Assembly: GCF_029767755.1 (NCBI RefSeq)
Contig: NZ_JARUQS010000001.1
Span: 744,001 to 808,000, forward strand
DNA length: 64,000 nt
DNA from: Thiomicrorhabdus sp. zzn3
GTDB taxonomy: Bacteria; Pseudomonadota; Gammaproteobacteria; Thiomicrospirales; Thiomicrospiraceae
Direction of reading: 5' to 3'
Position numbers and translations under genes: made by a program. Within the stretch, counting starts at the first letter, position 1; each line of letters begins with the position of its first letter. Shown one piece after another: positions 56,882 through 64,000 of this stretch. The notes under the pieces are model-generated. The model worked only from the letters and a program-made list of their open reading frames with translations, was not told where the DNA came from and searched no databases.

Positions 56882-57637
56882 ATGGAAATCACTCAACAGG
56901 CCTATATTTTGCACGCCCGACCCTACCGGGAAACGAGCCTGTTGGCGACCTTGCTGACAGCGGAGCAAGGCAAAATCAATGCGGTGATTCGGGGCGCCAG
57001 AGGTAAGGGGCGTGCAGCGATGCACAAAAGCGCCTTGTTGCAACCTTTCCAAAAGCTGTTGCTACAGTGGCGCGGCAAGCAGCATGCCTCTTCCGATCTG
57101 GTTACCGTGCGTGCATTGGAGGCGGAGCCACTGCGCTTTCCTCTGGAAGGCGAAGCCAGTTTCTGCGGTCTCTATATTAATGAGTTGCTCTACCGTCTGT
57201 TGTATCCAGGGGTTTCGGTTGAAACGCTGTTTGGGCGTTATGAAACCGCTCTCTATGAACTGTTGAAAACCCAAAATCGAAATCAACAGGCCTGGGTGTT
57301 GCGTCGTTTTGAATTGCAAATCCTGACGGCACTGGGGGTGGAAATTCAATGTAGGGAAGACGCGCACCAACAACCGGTTCAGCCGCAACGGCTCTACCAC
57401 TATTACGCAGAGATGGGGGCTTATCCTTTGAGTGATGCGGGGAGCGAAGAGATTTGGCTGCAAGAGAGCCAACAGCCAGTCGGGCAGGGGGTAGCCATCC
57501 AAGGGGAGTGTTTGCTGAAATTGGCCGATGAGGCCTATTGCGAAATCTGTTTGCCGCAGTGGAAAGCGTTGCTTAGACAGATCTTAAAGACCTATTTGGG
57601 CCCTAAACCGATTTTGGCCCGCCAACTGTTTAGATAA
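56882..57637 (+). CDS. recO: DNA repair protein RecO
   Basis: RecFOR pathway protein that helps load RecA on SSB-coated gapped DNA. 251 residues: N-terminal OB fold (QAYILHARPYRETSLLATLLTAEQGKINAVIRGARG) and a C-terminal helical part. The zinc-finger cysteines seen in some RecO proteins are not present, as in E. coli. Contains palindrome-related sequences at 56895 (partial) and 57287 (core). Confidence 0.94.
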   Translation: MEITQQAYILHARPYRETSLLATLLTAEQGKINAVIRGARGKGRAAMHKSALLQPFQKLLLQWRGKQHASSDLVTVRALEAEPLRFPLEGEASFCGLYINELLYRLLYPGVSVETLFGRYETALYELLKTQNRNQQAWVLRRFELQILTALGVEIQCREDAHQQPVQPQRLYHYYAEMGAYPLSDAGSEEIWLQESQQPVGQGVAIQGECLLKLADEAYCEICLPQWKALLRQILKTYLGPKPILARQLFR

Positions 57638-57739
57638 GTTTGTTTGGCGTTTTTCTTTGTTGCTGTATTTATCTCAAGTGCAACGAAAATGCGCCGTAAT
57701 TCTATTGGGATGACCTTTTAAATTTTCGGGAGAGTAAGT

Positions 57740-58489
57740 ATGTCGCCAATTTATTTAGGATTGAATATTGATCACGTCGCCACTTTGAGGCAGGCACGCG
57801 GCACGCGTTATCCCGATCCGATCAAGGCGGCGTTGGATGCCGAAATGGCCGGAGCGGACAGCATCACGCTGCATCTGCGCGAAGATCGTCGCCACATTCA
57901 GGACGAGGACGTTGCCCGGATTTCGATGATGCGTCAGACCAAAGTGAATTTGGAAATGGCCGCCACCGAGGAGATGGTACAGATTGCCTGCCGTTATCAC
58001 CCTGAAGATATTTGTCTGGTACCGGAAAAACGGGAAGAGCTGACCACCGAAGGCGGTTTGGATGTGGCGGGACAAAAAGCCTGGCTGACCGAAGTGTGTG
58101 CCCGTCTGGCCGAAGCCGGTTGCCGGGTGTCGCTGTTTATCGACCCGGACGAAGCGCAGATCGAAGCGGCCAAAGAAGTCGGAGCGCCGGTGATCGAACT
58201 GCATACTGGAACCTATGCCGAACTGGAAAAACCGGCGGAAGTGGCGGCCGAGTTGGAGCGTATCCGTCATGCGGCCGAATACGCCCATCGTTTAGGGCTG
58301 GTGGTCAATGCCGGACATGGTTTGCACTATCATAATGTGCAGCCGATCGCGGCGATCAAAGTGATCGAAGAGTTGAACATCGGACACGCCATCATTGCCC
58401 AGGCGGTGTTCTCCGGTCTGCCGGACGCGGTGCATGAAATGAAGCGTTTAATGGTTGAAGCGCGTCAACAGGCCTATTTAAACGACTGA
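57740..58489 (+). CDS. pdxJ: Pyridoxine 5'-phosphate synthase PdxJ
   Basis: Forms the pyridoxine ring from 3-amino-1-hydroxyacetone phosphate and deoxyxylulose 5-phosphate. 249 residues, TIM barrel; [42 protein letters not shown] and [11 protein letters not shown] are family motifs. GGGAGAG precedes the ATG. Sits between recO and acpS, as in E. coli. Confidence 0.97.
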   Translation: MSPIYLGLNIDHVATLRQARGTRYPDPIKAALDAEMAGADSITLHLREDRRHIQDEDVARISMMRQTKVNLEMAATEEMVQIACRYHPEDICLVPEKREELTTEGGLDVAGQKAWLTEVCARLAEAGCRVSLFIDPDEAQIEAAKEVGAPVIELHTGTYAELEKPAEVAAELERIRHAAEYAHRLGLVVNAGHGLHYHNVQPIAAIKVIEELNIGHAIIAQAVFSGLPDAVHEMKRLMVEARQQAYLND

Positions 58490-58532
58490 TGAACCCGCTT
58501 CATCTTAAGGCCGGCATTATAGGCAGTTCGAT

Positions 58533-58916
58533 ATGATTATTGGCATTGGAACCGATATTGTCGATGTGGCGCGCATCGCTGAAGTCTATCGCCGCCAAGG
58601 CGAAGCGTTTGCTCGCCGCATACTCGCCGATGCGGAATGGGCGCGCTTTTGTGAACACCGCTTCCCCGAACGTTATCTGGCCAAACGCTGGGCGATTAAA
58701 GAGGCGGTCTCCAAAGCCTTGGGGACCGGCATTGCCCAAGGCGTGTCCTTTCACGATATGGTCATTGAAAACCGCTCGAGTGGTCAGCCGGTGTTGCGCT
58801 TGTCTGGTGGAGCCCGGCAGAAATCTGATGAACTTGGCGTCGACAACTGGCAGATCAGCGTGAGTGATGAAAAGACCCATGCGGTGGCGTTTGTGGTTGC
58901 CGAAAAGTGTGACTGA
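58533..58916 (+). CDS. acpS: Holo-[acyl-carrier-protein] synthase AcpS
   Basis: Transfers the phosphopantetheine arm from CoA to ACP. 127 residues with GIGTDIVDVARIAEV (Mg ligand Asp) and RYLAKRWAIKEAVSKALGTG (Glu/Lys site). It completes the lepA-to-acpS block in the same order as E. coli. Confidence 0.97.
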   Translation: MIIGIGTDIVDVARIAEVYRRQGEAFARRILADAEWARFCEHRFPERYLAKRWAIKEAVSKALGTGIAQGVSFHDMVIENRSSGQPVLRLSGGARQKSDELGVDNWQISVSDEKTHAVAFVVAEKCD

Positions 58917-58962
58917 CGGCCTTTTTCAATTCTAATCTTGCATTCGATGAGGTTTAAATTGT

Positions 58963-59682
58963 ATGAATAAAAGTTTGTTGACTAATTTTCTGGCCGGTTT
59001 GATTTTGCTCAGTGGGGCGGTCATGGCCGAACCGATTCTGTTTTGGACAGGCCTGTTCGCTCTGTCCGGTGCCTTGACCAACTGGCTGGCGATTTATATG
59101 CTGTTTGAGAAGGTGCCCGGCTTGTATGGCTCGGGCGTGATTCCCAATCGGTTCGAGGCGTTTAAAGCGGCGATTCGTCAGTTGATGATGGAGCAGTTTT
59201 TTAATCAGCAGAACATTGACCGTTTTGTCAGCGGCCAAAAAGAGTTGCACAGTCATTTGAATCTCTCCCCGGTGATTGAAAAGGTCGATCTGACCCCGGC
59301 GTACGATAAGCTGGTACAGGTGATTATGAACTCCTCCTTTGGCAGCATGCTGGGGATGTTTGGCGGGGCCGACGCCCTCAACCCGCTAAAAGAACCGTTT
59401 ATCACCAATATGAAAAGCGCATTGATCGAGATGACGCAGGAAGAGCGCTTTTTGCAATTATTGCAGGAAGAGATCGATCAGCCGGATGTGATGGGGGAGA
59501 TCCAGGCAAAAATCGAAGCAATTATCGAAGCCCGTTTGGCGGAACTGACACCGCAGTTGGTGAAGCAGATGGTGCAAAACATGATTCAAGAACACCTTGG
59601 CTGGTTGGTCGTGTGGGGCGGCGTATTCGGAAGTGTGATTGGACTGATTTCCGCGTTATTGGCGAATGCGCTGCCGTTTTAA
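58963..59682 (+). CDS. DUF445 family membrane protein
   Basis: 239-residue protein of unknown function. N-terminal hydrophobic segments (about 5-50) contain the DUF445 hallmark GALTNWLAIYMLFEKVPGLYGSGVIPNRFE; then a long helical, mostly soluble region (about 70-205) and a C-terminal membrane helix (about 212-235). The plan suggests a membrane-anchored coiled-coil protein. One palindrome core near its start (59048). No function is proposed. Confidence 0.85.
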   Translation: MNKSLLTNFLAGLILLSGAVMAEPILFWTGLFALSGALTNWLAIYMLFEKVPGLYGSGVIPNRFEAFKAAIRQLMMEQFFNQQNIDRFVSGQKELHSHLNLSPVIEKVDLTPAYDKLVQVIMNSSFGSMLGMFGGADALNPLKEPFITNMKSALIEMTQEERFLQLLQEEIDQPDVMGEIQAKIEAIIEARLAELTPQLVKQMVQNMIQEHLGWLVVWGGVFGSVIGLISALLANALPF

Positions 59683-59743
59683 GGTCGCGCTTAGATAATG
59701 AATGGATACTGACTTTTCTGTGTCGTTTTTAGCCAATTAAAAC

Positions 59744-59759
59744 TGAACAGGCCTGTTCA
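59744..59759. repeat. Perfect 16-bp palindrome at the BASS transporter start
   Basis: TGAACAGGCCTGTTCA, ending two bases before the ATG at 59762, where a Shine-Dalgarno sequence should be. The only SD-like bases are the AGG within the palindrome itself. Confidence 0.75.
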
Positions 59760-59761
59760 AA

Positions 59762-60673
59762 ATGCAACGTTTGAGTTTTTTATTCACTTTTCCAATGTGG
59801 GCGCTGTTTGCTGCGTTACTGGGGTTCTATTGGCCGCATTATTTTGTAGGGCTTAAAGAGTGGATTGTGCCTCTGTTGATGGTGATTGTATTTTGTACCG
59901 GTTTAAATCTTCGCTTAAGCGACTTTGAACGCGTTTGGTACAAAAAGGAGGTGGTGGCGATCGGAGCCGCCGCGCAGTTTGGCGTTATGCCTTTAGCCGC
60001 GTTTTTATTGTCGTTGGCGTTTGGCTTGTCTGACGAGTGGACCATCGGCATGATGCTGGTTGGGGCGACTGCGGGCGGTACCGCCTCCAGTGTCATGACC
60101 TATCTGGCCCGTGGGGATGTGGCACTATCGGTGAGTATGACTTTGGTATCAACCGTGTTGGCCGTTGGTTTGATGCCGTTGTTGACCTGGATTTACCTCG
60201 ACAAGAGCTTTGATGTACCGGTGTCAGGGATGTTCTTGAGTCTGCTCAAATTGATCCTATTGCCGCTGAGTTTGGGGATGTTGGTCAACCACTTTATGAG
60301 TCACTGGGTGAAACCGGTACGCTTTTTACTGCCACTCTATTCGATGGGGGCAATTGCATTGATCATTGCGACGGTGGTGGCCTTGAATCATATGGAATTG
60401 GCACATGTCGGCGCGATGTTAATTGTTGCGGTGATGCTGCATAACCTAATCGGTCTGTTCAGCGGCTATTGGATTACGCGAAAGTTGGGCTACGATTCCG
60501 TCATTGCGCGGACGGTAGCGTTGGAAGTGGGGATGCAGAATTCCGGACTCAGCGTGGCTTTGGCCTTGCAGTATTTTTCGGCCGCCAGTGCTCTGCCCGG
60601 GGCCTTGTTCAGCATCTGGCACAATTTGTCCGGCGCGTTCTTTGCTTCTTATTGGCAAAGCAAATCCAAATAA
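59762..60673 (+). CDS. Bile acid:sodium symporter (BASS) family transporter
   Basis: Inner-membrane Na+-coupled organic-anion transporter of 303 residues with about nine hydrophobic segments. Family motifs: FCTGLNLRLSDF, GATAGGTASSVMTYLARGDVALS (discontinuous helix) and EVGMQNSGLSVALA. Similar proteins carry pantoate, keto acids or other anions; the substrate cannot be read from the sequence. A perfect palindrome lies over the ribosome-binding position. Confidence 0.9.
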   Translation: MQRLSFLFTFPMWALFAALLGFYWPHYFVGLKEWIVPLLMVIVFCTGLNLRLSDFERVWYKKEVVAIGAAAQFGVMPLAAFLLSLAFGLSDEWTIGMMLVGATAGGTASSVMTYLARGDVALSVSMTLVSTVLAVGLMPLLTWIYLDKSFDVPVSGMFLSLLKLILLPLSLGMLVNHFMSHWVKPVRFLLPLYSMGAIALIIATVVALNHMELAHVGAMLIVAVMLHNLIGLFSGYWITRKLGYDSVIARTVALEVGMQNSGLSVALALQYFSAASALPGALFSIWHNLSGAFFASYWQSKSK

Positions 60674-60773
60674 AACCTTTGCTACCATGCCTCTTTGTTG
60701 CCCCTCTTCAATTAGCAAATTGAATTTTTCCCCAAAGTATATGTAAACATCAGTAATAAATTTGAAAAAATAC

Positions 60774-60802
60774 TTGACTAAAATTAAAGGTTAATTTAAA
60801 GT
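60774..60802 (+). promoter_or_regulatory. Candidate promoter of the riboswitch RNA
   Basis: TTGACT (60774-60779), 17-bp spacer, TAAAGT (60797-60802), just upstream of the aptamer. The -10 match is only moderate. Confidence 0.45.
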
Positions 60803-60819
60803 GCCTCGCCATAAATTTG

Positions 60820-60910
60820 TTGTGCCAAACTTGTTGTGAAGCAAGGACGGAAAGCTAGGGGTCTTAGGGATCAATTCAGTTTAAATCCTAAGATAGCCCG
60901 GTTGCCAAAT
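60820..60910 (+). promoter_or_regulatory. Cyclic-di-GMP-I (GEMM) riboswitch
   Basis: Aptamer sensing c-di-GMP. The sequence follows the GEMM-I plan: GCCAAAC, helix CTTGTT / AGCAAG closed by a GTGA (GNRA) tetraloop (60851 region), the core GGACGGAAAGC (about 60844-60854; consensus GGACGCAAAGC), a second helix TCTTAGG ... CCTAAGA, then TAGCCCGGTTGCC. GEMM riboswitches commonly precede chemoreceptor and c-di-GMP genes. Whether binding turns expression on or off is not visible; no clear terminator abuts the aptamer. Confidence 0.88.
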
Positions 60911-61307
60911 GATCAAGCAGATGCCTGTTTTCGTGGCATTGTGTCTCTGAGTGTAGACAATTTCTAGCTCGTTCACCTTCACTTCATTCTTGTTTGCGCC
61001 TTCAACTTTAATTGAGACTGCAAACAGACTCATCGGTTTAAATATGCCGAATACCTCTTTTTAGATTTAACCGGATTTTAATGTCGGCGGACTTAAGTTT
61101 CGCATCCATTCCTGCTGTCTGTAATCCAACCGATTTACGGTTTACTTCTAAGGGCCGGTCTGCCCATGTTGCAGTAGACGTAGGTCAGCACAATTGCCTA
61201 GGGACGTTGTGATCGTTTGTAAATTCACTGATTGTTCAGTAATAGGTTGAAAATTAATTGGTTTTTAAGTTTTTAATTGCCTTTGGCAATGCAATAAGGA
61301 GAAATGT

Positions 61308-63533
61308 ATGACGGTGAAACTCAGGCTGATACTGGCCTTTTCAGTATTAATCTTGATGACGGTTATTTTGGGTGTGGTGTCGTTGATGAAAATCGATAGC
61401 ATCAATAATTCATTGGATTTGGTGGTGGATGATCGTGTCCCTAAGGTAGTGACACTATTGGGAATCGATCAGCGCCGGGTATCCGTTGAACGGGATATCG
61501 GCCAGCTGATTCAGGCACGAGAACAGGTAGAGCGTGACGAAGCACTTCGCCGAATCGGTGACCGCAGAGCTTTGAATGAAGAGGCCTATCAGTATCTGGA
61601 TGAATCTATTCAGTCAAAAGAGGGACGGGCACTCTTGGCAAAAACGAGTGAAGCCCGAAAGGCGCAAAGTGAAAATTTAAATCGCATGATTGAGTTGGCC
61701 AAGTCAGGGAAAACTCAAGAGGCACTGGATATTTATCTTTCAAAAGAAACACGTGACTTGAGCCGAGCCTATCGAAATGCAGTTCGTGAGTTTGTAGATT
61801 TTCAGAAAGAGTTAAGTAAACAAGCTTCGGATGAAGGGAGTGCCGCTGGCGAGTTTGCCATGAAAATCACGCTGGTTATTTTAGTGATTTCATTAATCGT
61901 CGGTGGTGGATTTTTTGCGTGGATTATGCGTGTGGTGGTGCGTCCGGTGGTGGCCATGCAGGAAGCGATGCAGGAAGTGGTTAAAACTGGACAGTTTGAC
62001 AAGCAGGTTGAAGTGTTGAACCGTGATGAAATCGGCCTATCAGTGGAAGCGCTGAATGCTCTGTTAAAAAGCATGGAATATGCGATTGCTGATGCTAACA
62101 ACACGATTGGCGCATTGGCCCAAGGAGATTTCTCTCAACGCATTACCCGTAACTATGTTGGTGATCTGGACAAACTTAAACTAGGTATTAACAACAGTGC
62201 CGACAATGTCACCAATATTATGAACGAGCTAGGTCGTGTAATGAAGTCGCTTTATGAGGGTGAATTTGATGTTGACGTCAATACTGATGCGCAGGGCGAA
62301 TACCGTAGCATGCTGGTGAATACCTCTGAAGCGATGAATGACATCAACAACGTAATTTCCAACATTAACAGTGTCATGGAAGCGTTGCAAGATGGCCGTT
62401 TCCAGGAACGTGTTAACGTTGAGGCGCGCGGTGAACTGAATTTGATGAAACAGCGCATCAACAGCTCTATGCAGGATTTGGACAGTGCGATGACAGAGAT
62501 TATCCGTGTAGTGGTGGCGCAGTCGGAAGGGGATTTGACCAATACAATCAATGCGCAATATCGTGGCGATTTGGAAACCCTGAAGCTGGCTGTGAATACC
62601 TCGGCGCAGAAACTGATTGAAGTAGTTTCAAAAGCGGTTACCGCATCTAATATCGTTAATGGCGCAGCCGAAGAGGTTTCCCGTGGATCGTCTGACTTGA
62701 GCCAGCGTGTTCAGGAACAAGCCGCTGCGTTGGAAGAAACCTCTGCAACCATGAACGAAATGAGTTCGGCGGTTGAGGCGAATACCAAAAACGCACAGGA
62801 AGCTGCCGGCGTGGCCAATGGCGTGCAGGCGCAAGCCAATGAAGGCAGCGAAGTCATGAGCAAAACCATCGAAGCGATGAACGCGATTCAGGAATCGAGT
62901 CACAAGATTGCGGATATTGTAACCCTGATCGACGGCATTGCTTTCCAAACCAACCTGTTGGCGTTGAATGCAGCGGTTGAGGCGGCTCGTGCGGGTGATC
63001 ACGGACGCGGTTTTGCGGTGGTTGCCGGTGAGGTTCGTGCTTTGGCTCAAAAATCGGCCGAAGCCGCCAAGGATATCAAAAACCTGATTGACGAAAGCGT
63101 TACCCGTATCAGTCAGGGAACGGAGTTGGCTTCGCAATCCGGAGAGATGTTGAATACTATCAACGAATCGATTGATTCGGTTACGCAAATGGTTCAGCAG
63201 ATTGCAGAGGCCTCTTCGGAACAGGCAAACGGCGTGGCTCAGGTGCATGTGGCCATTACCCAGATTGACCAAGTAACGCAGCAGAATGCGGCGCTGGTTG
63301 AAGAAACCACTGCTGCGGCAGAGAGCATGAGTGAACAGTCGAATGCATTGCGTGATGATATGGCATTTTTTAAAACAGGAGCGCCTGCCGTACCTGCTCG
63401 AGTGGAAGCCCGTAAGATCGCGCCGCAGATTGTGAATAAGCCTGTCGATGGTAATTCACCAAAGATGAACTCGAGCATTGAATCCAAGCCGGTTCACAAA
63501 GGCGATGACTCTGACGAATGGAGTAGCTTCTAA
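61308..63533 (+). CDS. Methyl-accepting chemotaxis protein with multiple HAMP repeats
   Basis: Transmembrane chemoreceptor of 741 residues: membrane helix ~6-27, periplasmic helical (4HB-like) sensor ~30-185, second membrane helix ~186-208, HAMP ~210-265, further HAMP-like repeats (~265-430; [35 protein letters not shown]), and the signalling hairpin with tip [37 protein letters not shown] (given in parts: [15 protein letters not shown] near 545, [12 protein letters not shown] near 568). The C-terminus DEWSSF resembles the xWxxF tether for CheR/CheB. Controlled by the c-di-GMP riboswitch upstream; overlaps the next cheW. Confidence 0.94.
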   Translation: MTVKLRLILAFSVLILMTVILGVVSLMKIDSINNSLDLVVDDRVPKVVTLLGIDQRRVSVERDIGQLIQAREQVERDEALRRIGDRRALNEEAYQYLDESIQSKEGRALLAKTSEARKAQSENLNRMIELAKSGKTQEALDIYLSKETRDLSRAYRNAVREFVDFQKELSKQASDEGSAAGEFAMKITLVILVISLIVGGGFFAWIMRVVVRPVVAMQEAMQEVVKTGQFDKQVEVLNRDEIGLSVEALNALLKSMEYAIADANNTIGALAQGDFSQRITRNYVGDLDKLKLGINNSADNVTNIMNELGRVMKSLYEGEFDVDVNTDAQGEYRSMLVNTSEAMNDINNVISNINSVMEALQDGRFQERVNVEARGELNLMKQRINSSMQDLDSAMTEIIRVVVAQSEGDLTNTINAQYRGDLETLKLAVNTSAQKLIEVVSKAVTASNIVNGAAEEVSRGSSDLSQRVQEQAAALEETSATMNEMSSAVEANTKNAQEAAGVANGVQAQANEGSEVMSKTIEAMNAIQESSHKIADIVTLIDGIAFQTNLLALNAAVEAARAGDHGRGFAVVAGEVRALAQKSAEAAKDIKNLIDESVTRISQGTELASQSGEMLNTINESIDSVTQMVQQIAEASSEQANGVAQVHVAITQIDQVTQQNAALVEETTAAAESMSEQSNALRDDMAFFKTGAPAVPARVEARKIAPQIVNKPVDGNSPKMNSSIESKPVHKGDDSDEWSSF

Positions 63534-64000
63534 TGGATATGGAAACTCAAAGAACTCAACAAGTGCCGGATACTGACGTTTTGAAAAAAGACAGGCGATC
63601 AGGCCAGTATCTGACATTTTTACTTGCCTCAGAGACTTATGGCATTGATATTTTACGGGTTCAGGAGATTCGCGGTTGGGAAAAAACTACCCAACTGCCT
63701 AGCGTACCAGATTATGTCAAAGGGGTGATCAATATGCGTGGGGCGGTGGTACCCATTGTGGATTTGCGTGAACGTTTTCACATAGGGCAAGCAACCTACG
63801 ATGAGAGCACTGTTGTGATTATCACAAAGATGGAAAGCGGATCTGTTGAGAATTTGCACAAAACTATCGGTTTGGTGGTTGATGGGGTCAGTGATGTTGA
63901 GGATATAGATCTTGCAAGTTTGCATGAGGCCCCATCATTTCAATCGGACGAGCGAGTCAGTGATGAGTATATTCAGGGGCTGGCCTCTATTGGTGATAAG
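63533..64000 (+). CDS. cheW: CheW-like coupling protein (cut by window edge)
   Basis: Starts at ATG 63533, overlapping the MCP stop (TAATG), so it is translationally coupled to the receptor. 156 codons are visible with no stop before base 64000. After a ~25-residue polar N-terminus comes a CheW domain with ILRVQEIRGWEKTTQLPSVP and VVPIVDLRERF. It is a close paralogue of the CheW at 47.6 kb. It likely links this chemoreceptor to a CheA kinase beyond the window. Confidence 0.93.
   Translation, partial: MDMETQRTQQVPDTDVLKKDRRSGQYLTFLLASETYGIDILRVQEIRGWEKTTQLPSVPDYVKGVINMRGAVVPIVDLRERFHIGQATYDESTVVIITKMESGSVENLHKTIGLVVDGVSDVEDIDLASLHEAPSFQSDERVSDEYIQGLASIGDK

Larger units (their letters stand above)
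60674..61307. other. 634-bp noncoding leader before the chemoreceptor gene
   Basis: Contains a promoter candidate (60774-60802), a c-di-GMP-I riboswitch (about 60820-60910) and then ~400 bases with no recognised gene. A small ATGCC/GGCAT hairpin (about 60920-60940) follows the aptamer but lacks a T-run. The last bases before the MCP gene hold a strong AAGGAGA ribosome-binding site. Confidence 0.65.

Noticed and set aside
60911-61307. Hidden gene or mobile-element remnant in the chemoreceptor leader
   Set aside because: No open frame with a ribosome site, no terminal inverted repeats and no similarity I recognise; described only as a long leader.
1-64000. CRISPR arrays, tRNA or rRNA genes, insertion sequences, prophage genes
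   Set aside because: Read through both strands without finding regularly spaced repeats, cloverleaf genes, transposase-like proteins or phage structural genes.

Overview
The window is ordinary-density bacterial chromosome: about 60 genes, short gaps, no insertion sequence, prophage, tRNA or CRISPR array seen. Gene content and order point to a gammaproteobacterium of the sulfur-oxidising Thiomicrospira / Hydrogenovibrio / Thiomicrorhabdus type (inference). The evidence is a SoxB thiosulfohydrolase next to a flavocytochrome c sulfide dehydrogenase pair and a periplasmic DsrE-like protein, set among classic gammaproteobacterial blocks: fau-6S RNA-zapA / ygfB-pepP-ubiH-ubiI, dapA-bamC, nrdR-ribD-ribE-ribBX-ribH-nusB-thiL, prfB-lysS, and nadB / rseC-degQ-lepA-lepB-rnc-era-recO-pdxJ-acpS.

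Layout. 1-6.7 kb: 3' end of a LysM amidase, the fau/6S RNA/zapA unit, and the ygfB-pepP-ubiH-ubiI ubiquinone block. 6.7-13 kb: potassium channel, LysR regulator, PIN-PhoH ATPase, Bcp peroxiredoxin, dapA-bamC. 13-17 kb: purL. 17-22.4 kb: sulfur oxidation genes (soxB, fccA, fccB, DsrE-like protein) and a PAS-GGDEF protein with a degenerate active-site motif. 22.4-31.6 kb: ettA, glyA, nrdR and the riboflavin/nusB/thiL operon, whose RibB fusion has lost GTP cyclohydrolase II residues (RibBX type). 31.7-39.3 kb: DAHP synthase, DUF3579 protein, pilD, queD, ispA, 2-Cys peroxiredoxin, CBS protein, trxA, fumC. 39.6-43.2 kb: soluble hybrid histidine kinase, NarL-type regulator, DUF5610 protein. 43.4-48.2 kb: prfB with its programmed frameshift, lysS, ygfZ, a solo cheW. 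48.2-58.9 kb: nadB and the rseC-to-acpS block, with rpoE, rseA and rseB absent from their usual place. 59-64 kb: DUF445 protein, BASS transporter, a cyclic-di-GMP-I riboswitch leader, a large chemoreceptor, and a second cheW cut by the window edge.

The strongest unexplained signal is a short palindrome, core CAGGCCTG, with a 16-bp full form TGAACAGGCCTGTTCA. I count 23 exact cores in 64 kb, where about one is expected by chance. Twelve of them lie in the small noncoding fraction, often between genes of one operon. It behaves like a highly iterated palindrome or a genome-wide protein-binding site, and I know of no description of it.

Functional threads: periplasmic sulfur oxidation (SoxB, FccAB, DsrE-like) feeding a quinone-based respiratory chain (UbiH, UbiI, IspA); thiol redox defence (Bcp, 2-Cys peroxiredoxin, TrxA); envelope quality control (BamC, DegQ, LepB, amidase); and signalling through c-di-GMP and chemotaxis (riboswitch, chemoreceptor, two CheW paralogues, degenerate GGDEF protein). 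Start codons were moved inward in several genes where a Shine-Dalgarno sequence or the family length favoured it; these choices are given in each entry.
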